From Streptomyces sp. NBC_00083 (lineage in GTDB: Bacteria; Actinomycetota; Actinomycetes; Streptomycetales; Streptomycetaceae), in NCBI RefSeq assembly GCF_026343295.1, contig NZ_JAPELY010000001.1, positions 744,001 through 808,000 of the forward strand: a stretch of DNA of 64,000 nt. The letters are read 5' to 3'. A model generated the notes under the pieces. It searched no databases, was not told the origin of the DNA, and saw nothing but the letters and a program-made list of their open reading frames with translations. Positions 8,725-17,116 of this stretch are shown here, piece after piece; within the stretch, counting starts at the first letter, position 1; each line of letters begins with the position of its first letter. The position numbers and the translations under genes are program-made.

Positions 8725-8739
8725 ACATGATCACGCTCA

Positions 8740-8751
8740 TGGTCTGGACCA
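8740..8751. promoter_or_regulatory. DasR-responsive-element-like site (dre)
   Basis: TGGTCTGGACCA matches the 12-bp dre core TGGTCTAGACCA at 11 of 12 positions; the flanks of the 16-bp consensus do not match. It lies about 80 bp upstream of the GTG at 8661, in front of the small gene and glmS. DasR is the GntR-family GlcNAc-metabolism regulator of Streptomyces, released by glucosamine-6-phosphate, the product of GlmS. Confidence 0.55.
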
Positions 8752-8794
8752 GATGGGCCGCCTGGCGGGGCCATCCCGGTGGGGGACCGGCGTC

Positions 8795-9679
8795 CTACAG
8801 CCGCTTCAGGACGGCCTGCTTGGCCAGCGCGAACTCCTCCTCCGTCAGGATCCCGCTCTGCCGCAGCTCGCCGAGTTCCCGCAGCCGGCGCAGCAGGACG
8901 TCGTGGTCCTCGGCGGGCGCGGCGGCCGGTGCTTCGAGCGCCTTGGCCGGGGCCGCGGGCTCCAACTGCCGCCGCGGCGCGTGCGGATGGGGCATCCGCG
9001 CCACCACGGCCGAGGCGAGCAGCGCCATCAGCGGGTCCTTCTTGAAGCCGTTGAGCTCGACCGCCAGCGGGTCGTTGCCGGGGGCGAGCCGCGGCGCGTT
9101 CGGCGTGGTCACGAAGCGCAGATGGCCGTCGACCAGGCCCCGCGCGGGCTGCCAGTGGACCGCTCTGAGGTCGTCCAGATCCAGACTGACCGGCCCGGCC
9201 GCGGTCTTCTTGTCATCGGTGTGCCAGGTCCACTCCAGCCGTACCGTGCGCCCGTCGAAGCTGACCGTGGCGTCGCCCGCGCCCACCGTCATCGGCAGCG
9301 CGGGACCCGGCAGGAGATAGCGGTCGACCGGGCCCTCCGGCACCTCGTCGAGCAGCAGCGCGGTGCGCACCTCGTCCACCATGTACTCGGCCACCGCCGC
9401 CGTCCGCGTCTCCACCGTCAGGACGTACGGGTCCGAGCCGTCCGGCAGCTTGCCCGCGGTGACCTGTATGAGCGGGCACGCGCCGTCCCGCAGCCGCAGT
9501 CTGAGCCGCCCGCTCCTGCGCCCCGGCTCGTAGGCGATGCCCGCGAGTGCCTCCAGCGGCACCGCCGTCTCCCCGAGCGTCCTGCGCAGCAGACCGACCG
9601 ACTTGTCGCTGCCCGGCACGATCCGCAGCGTCGAACCGTCGAACGCCCACGTGCCGTCCTTCTGGATGATTTCCGCCAT
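8795..9679 (-). CDS. DUF4429 and SHOCT domain protein
   Basis: The 294-residue protein starts MAEIIQKDGTWAFDG and carries DUF4429-like beta-rich modules, with two similar halves (about 5-110 and 130-215, each with a WTW or GTWAFDG-type start). A Pro/Ala linker leads to a C-terminal SHOCT motif (LLRRLRELGELRQSGILTEE, about 260-292) that ends in KQAVLKRL. SHOCT helices are usually oligomerisation or protein-interaction tails. The biochemical role is unknown. It diverges from hex, with about 180 bp between the starts. Confidence 0.8.
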   Translation of the reverse strand: MAEIIQKDGTWAFDGSTLRIVPGSDKSVGLLRRTLGETAVPLEALAGIAYEPGRRSGRLRLRLRDGACPLIQVTAGKLPDGSDPYVLTVETRTAAVAEYMVDEVRTALLLDEVPEGPVDRYLLPGPALPMTVGAGDATVSFDGRTVRLEWTWHTDDKKTAAGPVSLDLDDLRAVHWQPARGLVDGHLRFVTTPNAPRLAPGNDPLAVELNGFKKDPLMALLASAVVARMPHPHAPRRQLEPAAPAKALEAPAAAPAEDHDVLLRRLRELGELRQSGILTEEEFALAKQAVLKRL

Positions 9680-9859
9680 GGCAGGATTCTTTCACCGCGC
9701 GATATGGCGATGATCGACTTACGGACGTCTGCCGTGCGAACCCGCCGCTGCCCACCGGCCGGTCCGCACCTTGACCCCGGACGGGGTAGCCGGGTCCCAT
9801 GGGAAGTGTTCGGTTGCTCGGCCCCCACAGCTGCGTGCGCCCTTGGAAGGGAACCGCTT

Positions 9860-11452
9860 GTGAGACAGAGACAGCGCAGGACGTTCGCCCGGCTCTTCGG
9901 CTCCCTGGTCCTGGTGGCGGCCGCCGGGCTCACCAGTATCGGAACGTCGGCGGGCCCCGCCGCGGCCGCGGGCCCGCGCCCGCTCGGCCAGATCGTGCCC
10001 GCCCCCGCGGAGGTCGCCCCCGGCGGCTCCCCCTACACCATCGGCTCCGCCACCCGGATCAGGATCACCCCGGGCGAGCCCGAGGTCCAGCGGATCGGCG
10101 CCTACCTGGCGGGCGTCCTGCGCCCCTCCACCGGGTACGCCCTGCCGGTCACCGGCGCCGCGGGCGGCGACGGGATCCGGCTGCTGCTCGGCGCCGACGA
10201 CGAGGGCCTCGGCGACGAGGGGTACCGGCTCACCTCGGGCAAGGGCTCCGTCACCGTCGCCGCCAACACCCCGGCGGGCCTCTTCCACGGCGTGCAGACC
10301 CTGCGGCAGCTGCTCCCCGCCGACATCGAGAAGAAGTCGAAGCAGGCGGGCCCCTGGAAGATCGCCGGCGGCACCATCACCGACGCGCCGCGCTACGCCT
10401 ACCGGGGCGCGATGATCGACGTGTCGCGCCACTTCTTCACCGTCGCTCAGGTCGAGCGGTACATCGACCAGCTCGCCCTCTACAAGATCAACGAGCTGCA
10501 TCTGCACCTCAGCGACGACCAGGGCTGGCGCATCGCCGTCGACTCCTGGCCCCGGCTCGCCACCTACGGCGGCCAGACCCAGGTCGGCGGGGGCAAGGGC
10601 GGCTACTACACCAAGGCCGATTACCGGGCGATCCTCGACCACGCCGCCTCCCGCTACATGGAGGTCGTGCCCGAGATCGACACCCCCGGACACATCAACG
10701 CGGCGCTCGCCTCCTACGCCGAGCTCAACTGCAACGGCGTCGCGCCCCCGCTCTACACCGGCACCCACGTCGGCTTCAGCTCGCTGTGCGTGCCCAAGGA
10801 GGTGACGTACGGCTTCTTCGACGACGTGGTGCGCGAGGTCGCCGCCATGACGCCGGGGCGCTACCTCCACATCGGCGGCGACGAGGCGCAGTCCACCTCG
10901 AAGGAGGACTACGACACCTTCATGACCCGGGCGCAACCCGTCGTCCACAAGTACGGCAAGACCGTGATGGCCTGGCACCAGATCGTCGACGCCACCCCGA
11001 TCCCGGGCGCCGTCGCCCAGTACTGGGGCACCACGGGTGACGAGGCGAACGTGGCCGCCGCGGCGCAGGCCGGCACCAAGCTGGTCATGTCGCCGGCCAA
11101 CCGCGCCTACCTCGACATGAAGTACGACGCGAACACCAAGCTCGGCACCAACTGGGCCGGCTACGTCGACGTCGACAAGTCCTACGCGTGGGATCCGGAC
11201 ACCTTCGTGAAGGGGGTGCCCGCCGGTGCGGTGCTCGGCGTGGAGGCGCCGATCTGGTCGGAGACGCTCAGCACCAGCGCGCAGATCGAGTACATGGCGT
11301 TCCCGAGGCTCCAGGGGGTCGCCGAGCTGGGCTGGTCTCCCGCGTCCACGCACGACTGGACGGCGTACAAGGCGCGGCTCGCGCAGCAGGGTCCCAGGAT
11401 GACGGCGCTCGGCATCGGCTTCTACCGCTCACCGCTGGTGCCCTGGGTGTGA
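9860..11452 (+). CDS. hex: Secreted beta-N-acetylhexosaminidase (GH20)
   Basis: The 530-residue protein has an Arg-rich N-terminus and a hydrophobic signal peptide ending near AAAAG (about residue 38). A GH20b accessory domain (about 40-175) precedes a (beta/alpha)8 catalytic domain. The catalytic Asp-Glu pair of the substrate-assisted mechanism is visible in HIGGDEAQST (D341-E342), and HLHLSDDQGWR is also typical. It removes terminal GlcNAc from chitobiose and other glycans outside the cell. The GTG at 9860 is preceded by GAAGGGAAC. Together with the neighbouring glmS it fits amino-sugar metabolism. A strong terminator follows. Confidence 0.9.
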   Translation: MRQRQRRTFARLFGSLVLVAAAGLTSIGTSAGPAAAAGPRPLGQIVPAPAEVAPGGSPYTIGSATRIRITPGEPEVQRIGAYLAGVLRPSTGYALPVTGAAGGDGIRLLLGADDEGLGDEGYRLTSGKGSVTVAANTPAGLFHGVQTLRQLLPADIEKKSKQAGPWKIAGGTITDAPRYAYRGAMIDVSRHFFTVAQVERYIDQLALYKINELHLHLSDDQGWRIAVDSWPRLATYGGQTQVGGGKGGYYTKADYRAILDHAASRYMEVVPEIDTPGHINAALASYAELNCNGVAPPLYTGTHVGFSSLCVPKEVTYGFFDDVVREVAAMTPGRYLHIGGDEAQSTSKEDYDTFMTRAQPVVHKYGKTVMAWHQIVDATPIPGAVAQYWGTTGDEANVAAAAQAGTKLVMSPANRAYLDMKYDANTKLGTNWAGYVDVDKSYAWDPDTFVKGVPAGAVLGVEAPIWSETLSTSAQIEYMAFPRLQGVAELGWSPASTHDWTAYKARLAQQGPRMTALGIGFYRSPLVPWV

Positions 11453-11469
11453 TCGTCCCGCTCGACCAA

Positions 11470-11502
11470 GGTGCCGGGGCCCGCGAAAAGGGCCCCGGCA
11501 CC
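11470..11502. terminator. Terminator after hex
   Basis: Perfect 13-bp arms GGTGCCGGGGCCC (11470-11482) and GGGCCCCGGCACC (11490-11502) enclose a GCGAAAA loop. It lies between the convergent hex gene and the siderophore-binding lipoprotein gene and probably serves both. Confidence 0.85.
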
Positions 11503-11528
11503 GTCATGTCACCTCGGGACGAGCCGGC

Positions 11529-12560
11529 TCAGGCGGCCTTCTTGGCCTTCTCGATGGCCTGAGCGAGCGCGTCGACGATGGGCGCGACGCGCTCGTAGGA
11601 GTAGATCGGCTCGGTCAGGCGCGGCAGGACCTGCTGGGCCTTGACGGCGGGCAGCTGCGCCCAGGTCGGCTTGGAGCCGAGGTCGGCGGGCTGCAGGGTG
11701 CCGGTGCGGTTGTCCATGAGGATCAGGTCGGCCGGGTACTTGCCGACGTTCTCCCAGCTGAGCGACTCGAAGAAGCCCTGCGAGTCGACCTTCGGGGTGA
11801 CGAACCGGACGCCCAGCTCCTGGAAGTAGCGGGTGTCGCAGCTGCGCTTGGCCTCGGAGACGTAGAAGAGGTCGGGGCTCGCGGAGCCGAGCAGCACGGT
11901 GATGCCGGGGTTGGCCTTGGTGGCGGCGCGCAGCCGCGCGGAGGCCTTCTCGAAGGCGGCCTTGGCGTCGGTGGTCCGCTTCGCGCCCAGGTCCGCGCCG
12001 AGGGACCCGGCGAGGTCCGCGCGGCGCTGGAGGGCTTGGGGCATGCTCTCGTCGGCGGCCCACAGGGCGACGCTCGGCGCCAGCTTGAGGATCTTGTCCT
12101 TGCTGTTGTCCGGCACGTACCAGAGGACGTCCTTCTGCCACATGTCCGTGATCAGCACGTCGGGCTGGAGGGCCGCGTACTTCTCGATGCTGAACTCGCC
12201 GTACACGTTGCCGATGATCTCGACCTTGCCGATGTCGAGGCCGCCGGCCTGCACATCGGGCTTGCCGTCCTTGGTCCTGGTCGGCCCGAAGACGCCCTTG
12301 ACCTCGATGCCGTAGTCATGGAGGGCGGCGGCGGTGCCGGTGAAGGCGACGATGTTCTCCGGCCGCGCCTTGGTCTTCGCGGTCTGCCCGCGGTCATCGG
12401 TGAACGACCAGGCCCCGGACGCACCGGCCTTGGTGCCGCCCGCGGCCCCGCTCTCCTTGCCGCCTCCGCCACAAGCGGTCAGCGCGGCGCCTATACCGAT
12501 CGCGCCGCCCATGGCCAGGAGACCGCGACGGGTGGGCAGGGACGCTCGGGCGTGGGGCAT
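11529..12560 (-). CDS. Iron-siderophore-binding lipoprotein (DesE-like)
   Basis: The 343-residue ABC substrate-binding protein has a twin-arginine motif (TRRGLLAMGG) and a lipobox with Cys30 (LTAC-GG), so it is a Tat-exported lipoprotein. The rest is a helical-backbone class III binding fold (PENIVAFTGTAAAL, PDVLITDM). The family captures ferric siderophores for an ABC importer. By position next to hex and acdH it matches the ferrioxamine receptor DesE of S. coelicolor. A DmdR/IdeR-type iron box lies 50-70 bp upstream. No permease or ATPase gene and no desABCD genes accompany it, so the name DesE is an inference that I leave out of the symbol. Confidence 0.8.
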   Translation of the reverse strand: MPHARASLPTRRGLLAMGGAIGIGAALTACGGGGKESGAAGGTKAGASGAWSFTDDRGQTAKTKARPENIVAFTGTAAALHDYGIEVKGVFGPTRTKDGKPDVQAGGLDIGKVEIIGNVYGEFSIEKYAALQPDVLITDMWQKDVLWYVPDNSKDKILKLAPSVALWAADESMPQALQRRADLAGSLGADLGAKRTTDAKAAFEKASARLRAATKANPGITVLLGSASPDLFYVSEAKRSCDTRYFQELGVRFVTPKVDSQGFFESLSWENVGKYPADLILMDNRTGTLQPADLGSKPTWAQLPAVKAQQVLPRLTEPIYSYERVAPIVDALAQAIEKAKKAA

Positions 12561-12611
12561 GACGTGTCCGCTTTCATACGTACGTGCCGGGGACCGGCCA
12601 CCGGCTGAATG

Positions 12612-12630
12612 AAAGGTAAGCCTACCCTTA
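12612..12630. promoter_or_regulatory. Iron box (DmdR1/IdeR-type operator)
   Basis: Read on the minus strand, TAAGGGTAGGCTTACCTTT matches the Streptomyces iron-box consensus (TTAGGTTAGGCTCACCTAA) at 14 of 19 positions, including the TAGGCT core. It is placed to block the promoter of the siderophore-binding lipoprotein when iron is plentiful. Confidence 0.75.
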
Positions 12631-12705
12631 CTCGCTCCGTGCCTCGGGGTCGGACTCGGCAGCGTGTCCAGGCGAGGCGGGGGCTCAGCCCGGCCGGGAT
12701 GCGGG

Positions 12706-12960
12706 CTACCTCAGCAGTGGGACCTGCGGGCGCAGCGGGGCGTACGTGAAGCGGACCTTGTGCGAGGCGCTCGGCTCGTAGGTGCGCAGGCACCCGCCGC
12801 AGTGCCAGTGCCAGCGGTCCGCGGCGCCCGGCGCCGTGGTCGAGGTGTCCTTCCACAGGGGTGGACGGCTCGCACAACTGGGGCAGGTCGGGGGATTCAC
12901 CCTGACAGGGTGCGGCCCCGGGCCCCCACCGCGGCGCCGACGCGAGCGGCACCACTCCAT
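12706..12960 (-). CDS. Small zinc-ribbon protein
   Basis: This frame of up to 84 residues has two CxxC pairs, CPSC and CGGC, about 31 residues apart, with WHWHC between them. That is typical of a small zinc ribbon. The ATG at 12958-12960 gives an Arg/Gly-rich leader; a GTG at 12898-12900 (VNPPTCPSC) would give 64 residues and is an equally possible start. It sits alone between the iron box and the leucine-degradation operon. The codon bias and paired cysteines support a real gene, but no partner or role is visible. Confidence 0.55.
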   Translation of the reverse strand: MEWCRSRRRRGGGPGPHPVRVNPPTCPSCASRPPLWKDTSTTAPGAADRWHWHCGGCLRTYEPSASHKVRFTYAPLRPQVPLLR

Positions 12961-12991
12961 CGGGGGACCCGGGGCCCAAGGAGCGCAAACG

Positions 12992-14152
12992 TCAGGCGGG
13001 CAGCCCCAGTTCGCGGGCGATCAGCATGCGCTGCACCTCGCTCGTGCCCTCGCCGATCTCCAGGATCTTGGAGTCGCGCCACATGCGGGCCACCGGATAC
13101 TCGTTCATGAAGCCGTAGCCGCCGAAGATCTGGGTGCCCTCACGCGCGTTGTCGACCGCGACCGTCGAGGAGTACAGCTTCGCGAGCGCCGCCTCCTTCT
13201 TGAACGGCTCGCCGTGCACCAGCCGGGACGCCGCGTCGCGCCAGCCGACCCGCGCCATGTGCGCCCGCAGTTCCATGTCGGCGATCTTGAACTGGATCGC
13301 CTGGTTCTCGCCGATCGGCCGCCCGAACGCGTGGCGCTCCTTGGCGTACTTCAGCGACTCGTCGACACAGCCCTGCGCGAGCCCCGTCGCGAGCGCCGAG
13401 ATCGCGATGCGGCCCTCGTCCAGGATGCGCAGGAACTGCGCGTAGCCGCGGCCCTCCTCGCCCAGCAGGTTCGCCACCGGCACGCGGACGTCGGAGAAGG
13501 ACAGCTCCCGCGTGTCCGACGCGTTCCAGCCGACCTTCGAGTACGGCGCCGCCACCGTGAAGCCCGGCGTGCCGGACGGCACGATGATCGAGGAGATCAG
13601 CGGGCGGCCGTCGTCCTTGCGGCCGGTGACCGCGGTGACGGTGACCAGGCCCGTGATGTCCGTACCGGAGTTGGTGATGAAGCACTTGGAGCCGTTGATG
13701 ACCCACTCGTCGCCGTCGCGCACCGCCGTGGTGCGCGTGCCGCCCGCGTCCGAACCGCAGTCGGGCTCGGTCAGGCCGAACGCGCCGAGCATCTCGCCCG
13801 AGCACAGCTTCGGCAGCCACTGCCGCTTCTGCTCCTGCGTACCGAACCGGAACACCGGCATCGCGCCGAGCGAGACACCCGCCTCCAGGGTGATGGCCAC
13901 CGAGGAGTCGACGCGCGCCAGCTCCTCCAGGGCGATGCCGAGCGCGAGGTAGTCGCCGCCCATGCCGCCGTACTCCTCGGGGAAGGGCAGCCCGAACAGG
14001 CCCATGCGGCCCATCTCGCGGACGATCTCGTACGGGAACTCGTGGCGCTCGTAGAAGTCGCCGATCTTCGGGGCGACGACGTCGTGGGCGAACTCCTCGA
14101 CGGTACGGCGGAGTTCCTCGTGCTCGGAGGTGAGACGGTGGTCGAGGGGCAT
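12992..14152 (-). CDS. acdH: Acyl-CoA dehydrogenase (isovaleryl-CoA type), AcdH
   Basis: The 386-residue FAD-dependent dehydrogenase carries the family marks LTEPDCGSDAGG, the FITNSG strand and the C-terminal IFGGYGFMNEYPVARM...GEGTSEVQR. It starts MPLDHRLTSEHEELR. It is 2 bp downstream of HMG-CoA lyase and in one operon with both subunits of an acyl-CoA carboxylase, so the natural reading is isovaleryl-CoA dehydrogenase of leucine degradation (isovaleryl-CoA to 3-methylcrotonyl-CoA). AcdH of Streptomyces also supplies branched or short acyl-CoA precursors. Chain-length specificity cannot be read from the sequence alone. Confidence 0.85.
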   Translation of the reverse strand: MPLDHRLTSEHEELRRTVEEFAHDVVAPKIGDFYERHEFPYEIVREMGRMGLFGLPFPEEYGGMGGDYLALGIALEELARVDSSVAITLEAGVSLGAMPVFRFGTQEQKRQWLPKLCSGEMLGAFGLTEPDCGSDAGGTRTTAVRDGDEWVINGSKCFITNSGTDITGLVTVTAVTGRKDDGRPLISSIIVPSGTPGFTVAAPYSKVGWNASDTRELSFSDVRVPVANLLGEEGRGYAQFLRILDEGRIAISALATGLAQGCVDESLKYAKERHAFGRPIGENQAIQFKIADMELRAHMARVGWRDAASRLVHGEPFKKEAALAKLYSSTVAVDNAREGTQIFGGYGFMNEYPVARMWRDSKILEIGEGTSEVQRMLIARELGLPA

Positions 14153-14154
14153 GG

Positions 14155-15093
14155 CTACGACTCCTGGTGGGAGAGGGCACGTACGGTGCGGGAGGGGCTG
14201 GGGCGGCCCAGCTGTCCGGCCATCCACACGCTGGTGGCGGTGAGCAGGCCGAGGTCGACCCCGGTGTCGATACCGAGGCCCTTGAGCATCCACACGAGGT
14301 CTTCGGTGGCGAGGTTTCCGGTCGCGGACTTCGCGTAGGGGCAGCCGCCGAGGCCGCCCGCCGACGCGTCCACGGTGCTCACTCCGTGCTGGAGCGCGGC
14401 GAGGGTGTTGGCGAGCGCCTGGCCGTAGGTGTCGTGGAAGTGCACCCCGATGGCGCCGGTCGGCACGCCCTCCTCGTTGAGCAGCGCGAGCAGGGCCTTG
14501 ACCTGGCCGGGCGTGGCGACGCCGATGGTGTCGCCGAGGCTCAGCTCGTCGCAGCCCAGGTCCATGAGGGCCTTGGCGACGCGCGCCACCTGCGGCAGCG
14601 GCACCGCGCCTTCCCACGGGTCGCCGAAGCACATCGACAGATAGCCCCGCACGTGCGCCCCCTCGGCCTTCGCGCGGGTCACGACCGGCTCGAACATCGC
14701 GAGCGACTCGTCGACCGTGCGGTTCAGATTGGCCTTGGCGAACGACTCGGTGGCGCTGGCGAACACCGCGATGCGGTCGGCGCCGAGCGCGAGCGCCCGG
14801 TCGAGACCCCGCTCGTTCGGTACGAGGACGGGCAGCGCCACGCCGTCGAGGTCGCCAAGGAGCGGGAACAGGGCCTCGGCGTCGGCGAGTTGGGGCACCC
14901 ACTTGGGGTGTACGAAGCTCGTCGCCTCGACGGTGGTCAGGCCGGCCGCGGCGAGCCGGTGCACGAACGCGGCCTTGACCTCGGTCGGCACGACCGACTT
15001 CTCGTTCTGCAGTCCGTCGCGCGCGCCCACCTCGTGGATGCGGACGCGGGCCGGCAGGCCGGGCGCAGGGACGGCCATCGGCAGCTCGGTCAT
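14155..15093 (-). CDS. Hydroxymethylglutaryl-CoA lyase
   Basis: The 312-residue TIM-barrel protein cleaves HMG-CoA to acetoacetate and acetyl-CoA, the last step of leucine degradation. Visible family motifs are [14 protein letters not shown] (catalytic and metal-binding Arg and Asp), [18 protein letters not shown] (metal His ligands) and [13 protein letters not shown] with the active-site Cys. The ATG overlaps the carboxylase alpha stop by 4 nt (ATGA), which indicates translational coupling. Length is normal. Confidence 0.92.
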   Translation of the reverse strand: MTELPMAVPAPGLPARVRIHEVGARDGLQNEKSVVPTEVKAAFVHRLAAAGLTTVEATSFVHPKWVPQLADAEALFPLLGDLDGVALPVLVPNERGLDRALALGADRIAVFASATESFAKANLNRTVDESLAMFEPVVTRAKAEGAHVRGYLSMCFGDPWEGAVPLPQVARVAKALMDLGCDELSLGDTIGVATPGQVKALLALLNEEGVPTGAIGVHFHDTYGQALANTLAALQHGVSTVDASAGGLGGCPYAKSATGNLATEDLVWMLKGLGIDTGVDLGLLTATSVWMAGQLGRPSPSRTVRALSHQES

Positions 15094-17042
15094 GAGGTCT
15101 CCTCGGTGGCCGCGGCCTCGGCCGGGGTGACGACGGCCAGGACCTGGTCCATGGCCACGGTCGAGCCGGGCACGACGTCGAGCTCGGTGACCGTGCCCGC
15201 GTGCGGCGCGGAGATCACGTGCTCCATCTTCATCGCCTCGACCACCAACAGGCTCTGGCCCGCGTCCACTTCGTCGCCGACCGCGACCTTCACGACGGTG
15301 ACCGTGCCCGGCATGGGCGCGGCCAGGGTGTCGGCGCCGCCGTGGCTGCGGCCGGACAGAGCGGCCTCCACGGCGTCGTGGTCGGCGACGTGCCAGCTGT
15401 CGCCGTCGCGGCCGAGCCAGGCGCCGGCGCGGTGGAAGGTGTGGGTGACGCCGTCGAGCTCCACGGTGACCCGGTCGGCGGTGACCGCCGCCCCGGCGGG
15501 CGCGGCCCGCGTGACGGGTTCGAGTCCCGTGACGCGCAGCGGGAAGGCCGGGGGCTTCGGCTCGCCGCCCATGCGCCAGCCGCTCGGCACCGAGAACGGA
15601 TCGGTCCAGCCGGCGGCCGGTGCGGGCCGCAGCGCGTCCAGCCGGACGGCCGCCGCCGCCGCGTACACCTCGTCGGGCACGCCGTCGGGCACGAGCCCGT
15701 CGGCCTCCCGCTCGACCAGGCCGGTGTCCAACTCGCCCGCCACCACGGCCGGGTGGGCCAGGAGGCGGCGCAGGAACCCGGCGTTGGTGGGCACGCCGAG
15801 CGTCACCGTGCCGGCGAGCGCGGCCCGCAGCTTGCGCAGCGCGGTCGCCCGGTCCGGCCCGTACGCGATGACCTTCGACAGCATCGGGTCGTAGAGGCTG
15901 CCGACCTCGGTGCCCTCGCTCAGCCCCGAGTCGGTGCGCACTCCCTCGCCCTGCGGCTCGCGCAGCGCCAGGACCGTACCGCCGGACGGCAGGAAGCCGC
16001 GCGAGGGGTCTTCGGCGCACAGGCGGGCCTCGATGGCGTGGCCGGTGAGGGTGATGTCCTTCTGCTCGTACGGCAGGTGCTCGCCGGACGCGACCCGCAG
16101 CTGCCACTCCACCAGGTCGACGCCGGTGATCAGCTCGGTCACCGGGTGCTCGACCTGGAGGCGGGTGTTCATCTCCATGAAGTAGTACGAGGAGGGGTCG
16201 CTGCCCGGCACGATGAACTCGACCGTGCCCGCGCCCGAGTAGCCGCACGAGCGGGCCGCCTGGACGGCCGCCTCGCCCATCGCGGCGCGCGTCGCCTCGT
16301 CGAGCAGGACGCTGGGCGCCTCCTCGATGATCTTCTGGTGGCGGCGCTGGAGCGAGCACTCGCGCTCGCCGAGGTGGATCACGTTGCCGTGGTTGTCGGC
16401 GAGGACCTGGATCTCGATGTGCCGGGGCCGGTCGATCCAGCGTTCGACGAGCAGGGTGTCGTCGCCGAACGAGGCGCGGGCCTCCCGGCGGGCCGCCGCG
16501 ATCTCGTCGCCGAGCAGCGCCTCGTCGCGGACCAGGCGCATGCCCTTGCCGCCGCCGCCCGCGCTCGGCTTGAGAAGCACCGGCATGCCGATCTCCCGTG
16601 CCGCGTCGGCCAGTTGGGCATCGCTCAGGCCGCTGCCCGAGGAGCCGGGCACGACCGGGACGCCGGCCCTCTGCACGGTCTCCTTGGCGCGGATCTTGTC
16701 GCCCATCAGGGAGATCGCGCCGGCGGGCGGCCCGATGAAGACCAGGCCCGCGTCGGCGCAGGCCTGGGCGAAGCCCGCGTTCTCCGCGAGGAAGCCGTAG
16801 CCCGGGTGGACGGCCTGGGCGCCGGTGCGCAGCGCCGCCTCGATGAGCCGCTCGGGGCGCAGATAGCTCTCGGAGGCGGCCGCCGGGCCGATGCGCACCG
16901 CCGTGTCCGCCTCCCGGACGTGGCGCGCGTCGGCGTCCGCGTCGCTGAAGACGGCGACCGAGCGGATGCCGAGCTGCCGCAGGGTGCGGATGACGCGGAC
17001 CGCGATCTCGCCCCGGTTGGCGACGAGCACTGTCGTGAACAT
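15090..17042 (-). CDS. Acyl-CoA carboxylase biotinylated alpha subunit (methylcrotonyl-CoA carboxylase type)
   Basis: The 650-residue protein has a biotin carboxylase part at about 1-450 ([17 protein letters not shown], the ATP-grasp loop [23 protein letters not shown]). A middle beta-rich domain follows, and the C-terminus is a biotin carboxyl carrier domain with VEAMKMEH, biotinylated Lys at about 605. It carboxylates its own biotin with ATP and bicarbonate and works with the beta subunit encoded upstream. Operon context points to 3-methylcrotonyl-CoA as substrate; acetyl- or propionyl-CoA cannot be excluded from sequence. The ATG at 17040-17042 lies 75 bp after the beta stop. Confidence 0.9.
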   Translation of the reverse strand: MFTTVLVANRGEIAVRVIRTLRQLGIRSVAVFSDADADARHVREADTAVRIGPAAASESYLRPERLIEAALRTGAQAVHPGYGFLAENAGFAQACADAGLVFIGPPAGAISLMGDKIRAKETVQRAGVPVVPGSSGSGLSDAQLADAAREIGMPVLLKPSAGGGGKGMRLVRDEALLGDEIAAARREARASFGDDTLLVERWIDRPRHIEIQVLADNHGNVIHLGERECSLQRRHQKIIEEAPSVLLDEATRAAMGEAAVQAARSCGYSGAGTVEFIVPGSDPSSYYFMEMNTRLQVEHPVTELITGVDLVEWQLRVASGEHLPYEQKDITLTGHAIEARLCAEDPSRGFLPSGGTVLALREPQGEGVRTDSGLSEGTEVGSLYDPMLSKVIAYGPDRATALRKLRAALAGTVTLGVPTNAGFLRRLLAHPAVVAGELDTGLVEREADGLVPDGVPDEVYAAAAAVRLDALRPAPAAGWTDPFSVPSGWRMGGEPKPPAFPLRVTGLEPVTRAAPAGAAVTADRVTVELDGVTHTFHRAGAWLGRDGDSWHVADHDAVEAALSGRSHGGADTLAAPMPGTVTVVKVAVGDEVDAGQSLLVVEAMKMEHVISAPHAGTVTELDVVPGSTVAMDQVLAVVTPAEAAATEETS

Positions 17043-17116
17043 GGGAGCCCTCACCAGGGAAGTCGAGGTGGAAGTCGACGCGGGTGCCGTCGCAGATGTC
17101 TCAGCCGTCACGTCGG

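Noticed and set aside
12491..14902. Single large fused protein covering acdH and HMG-CoA lyase frames
   Set aside because: The extension upstream of the acdH ATG is an alternate frame of the HMG-CoA lyase gene. Two separate proteins of normal length with adjoining stop and start explain the region better.
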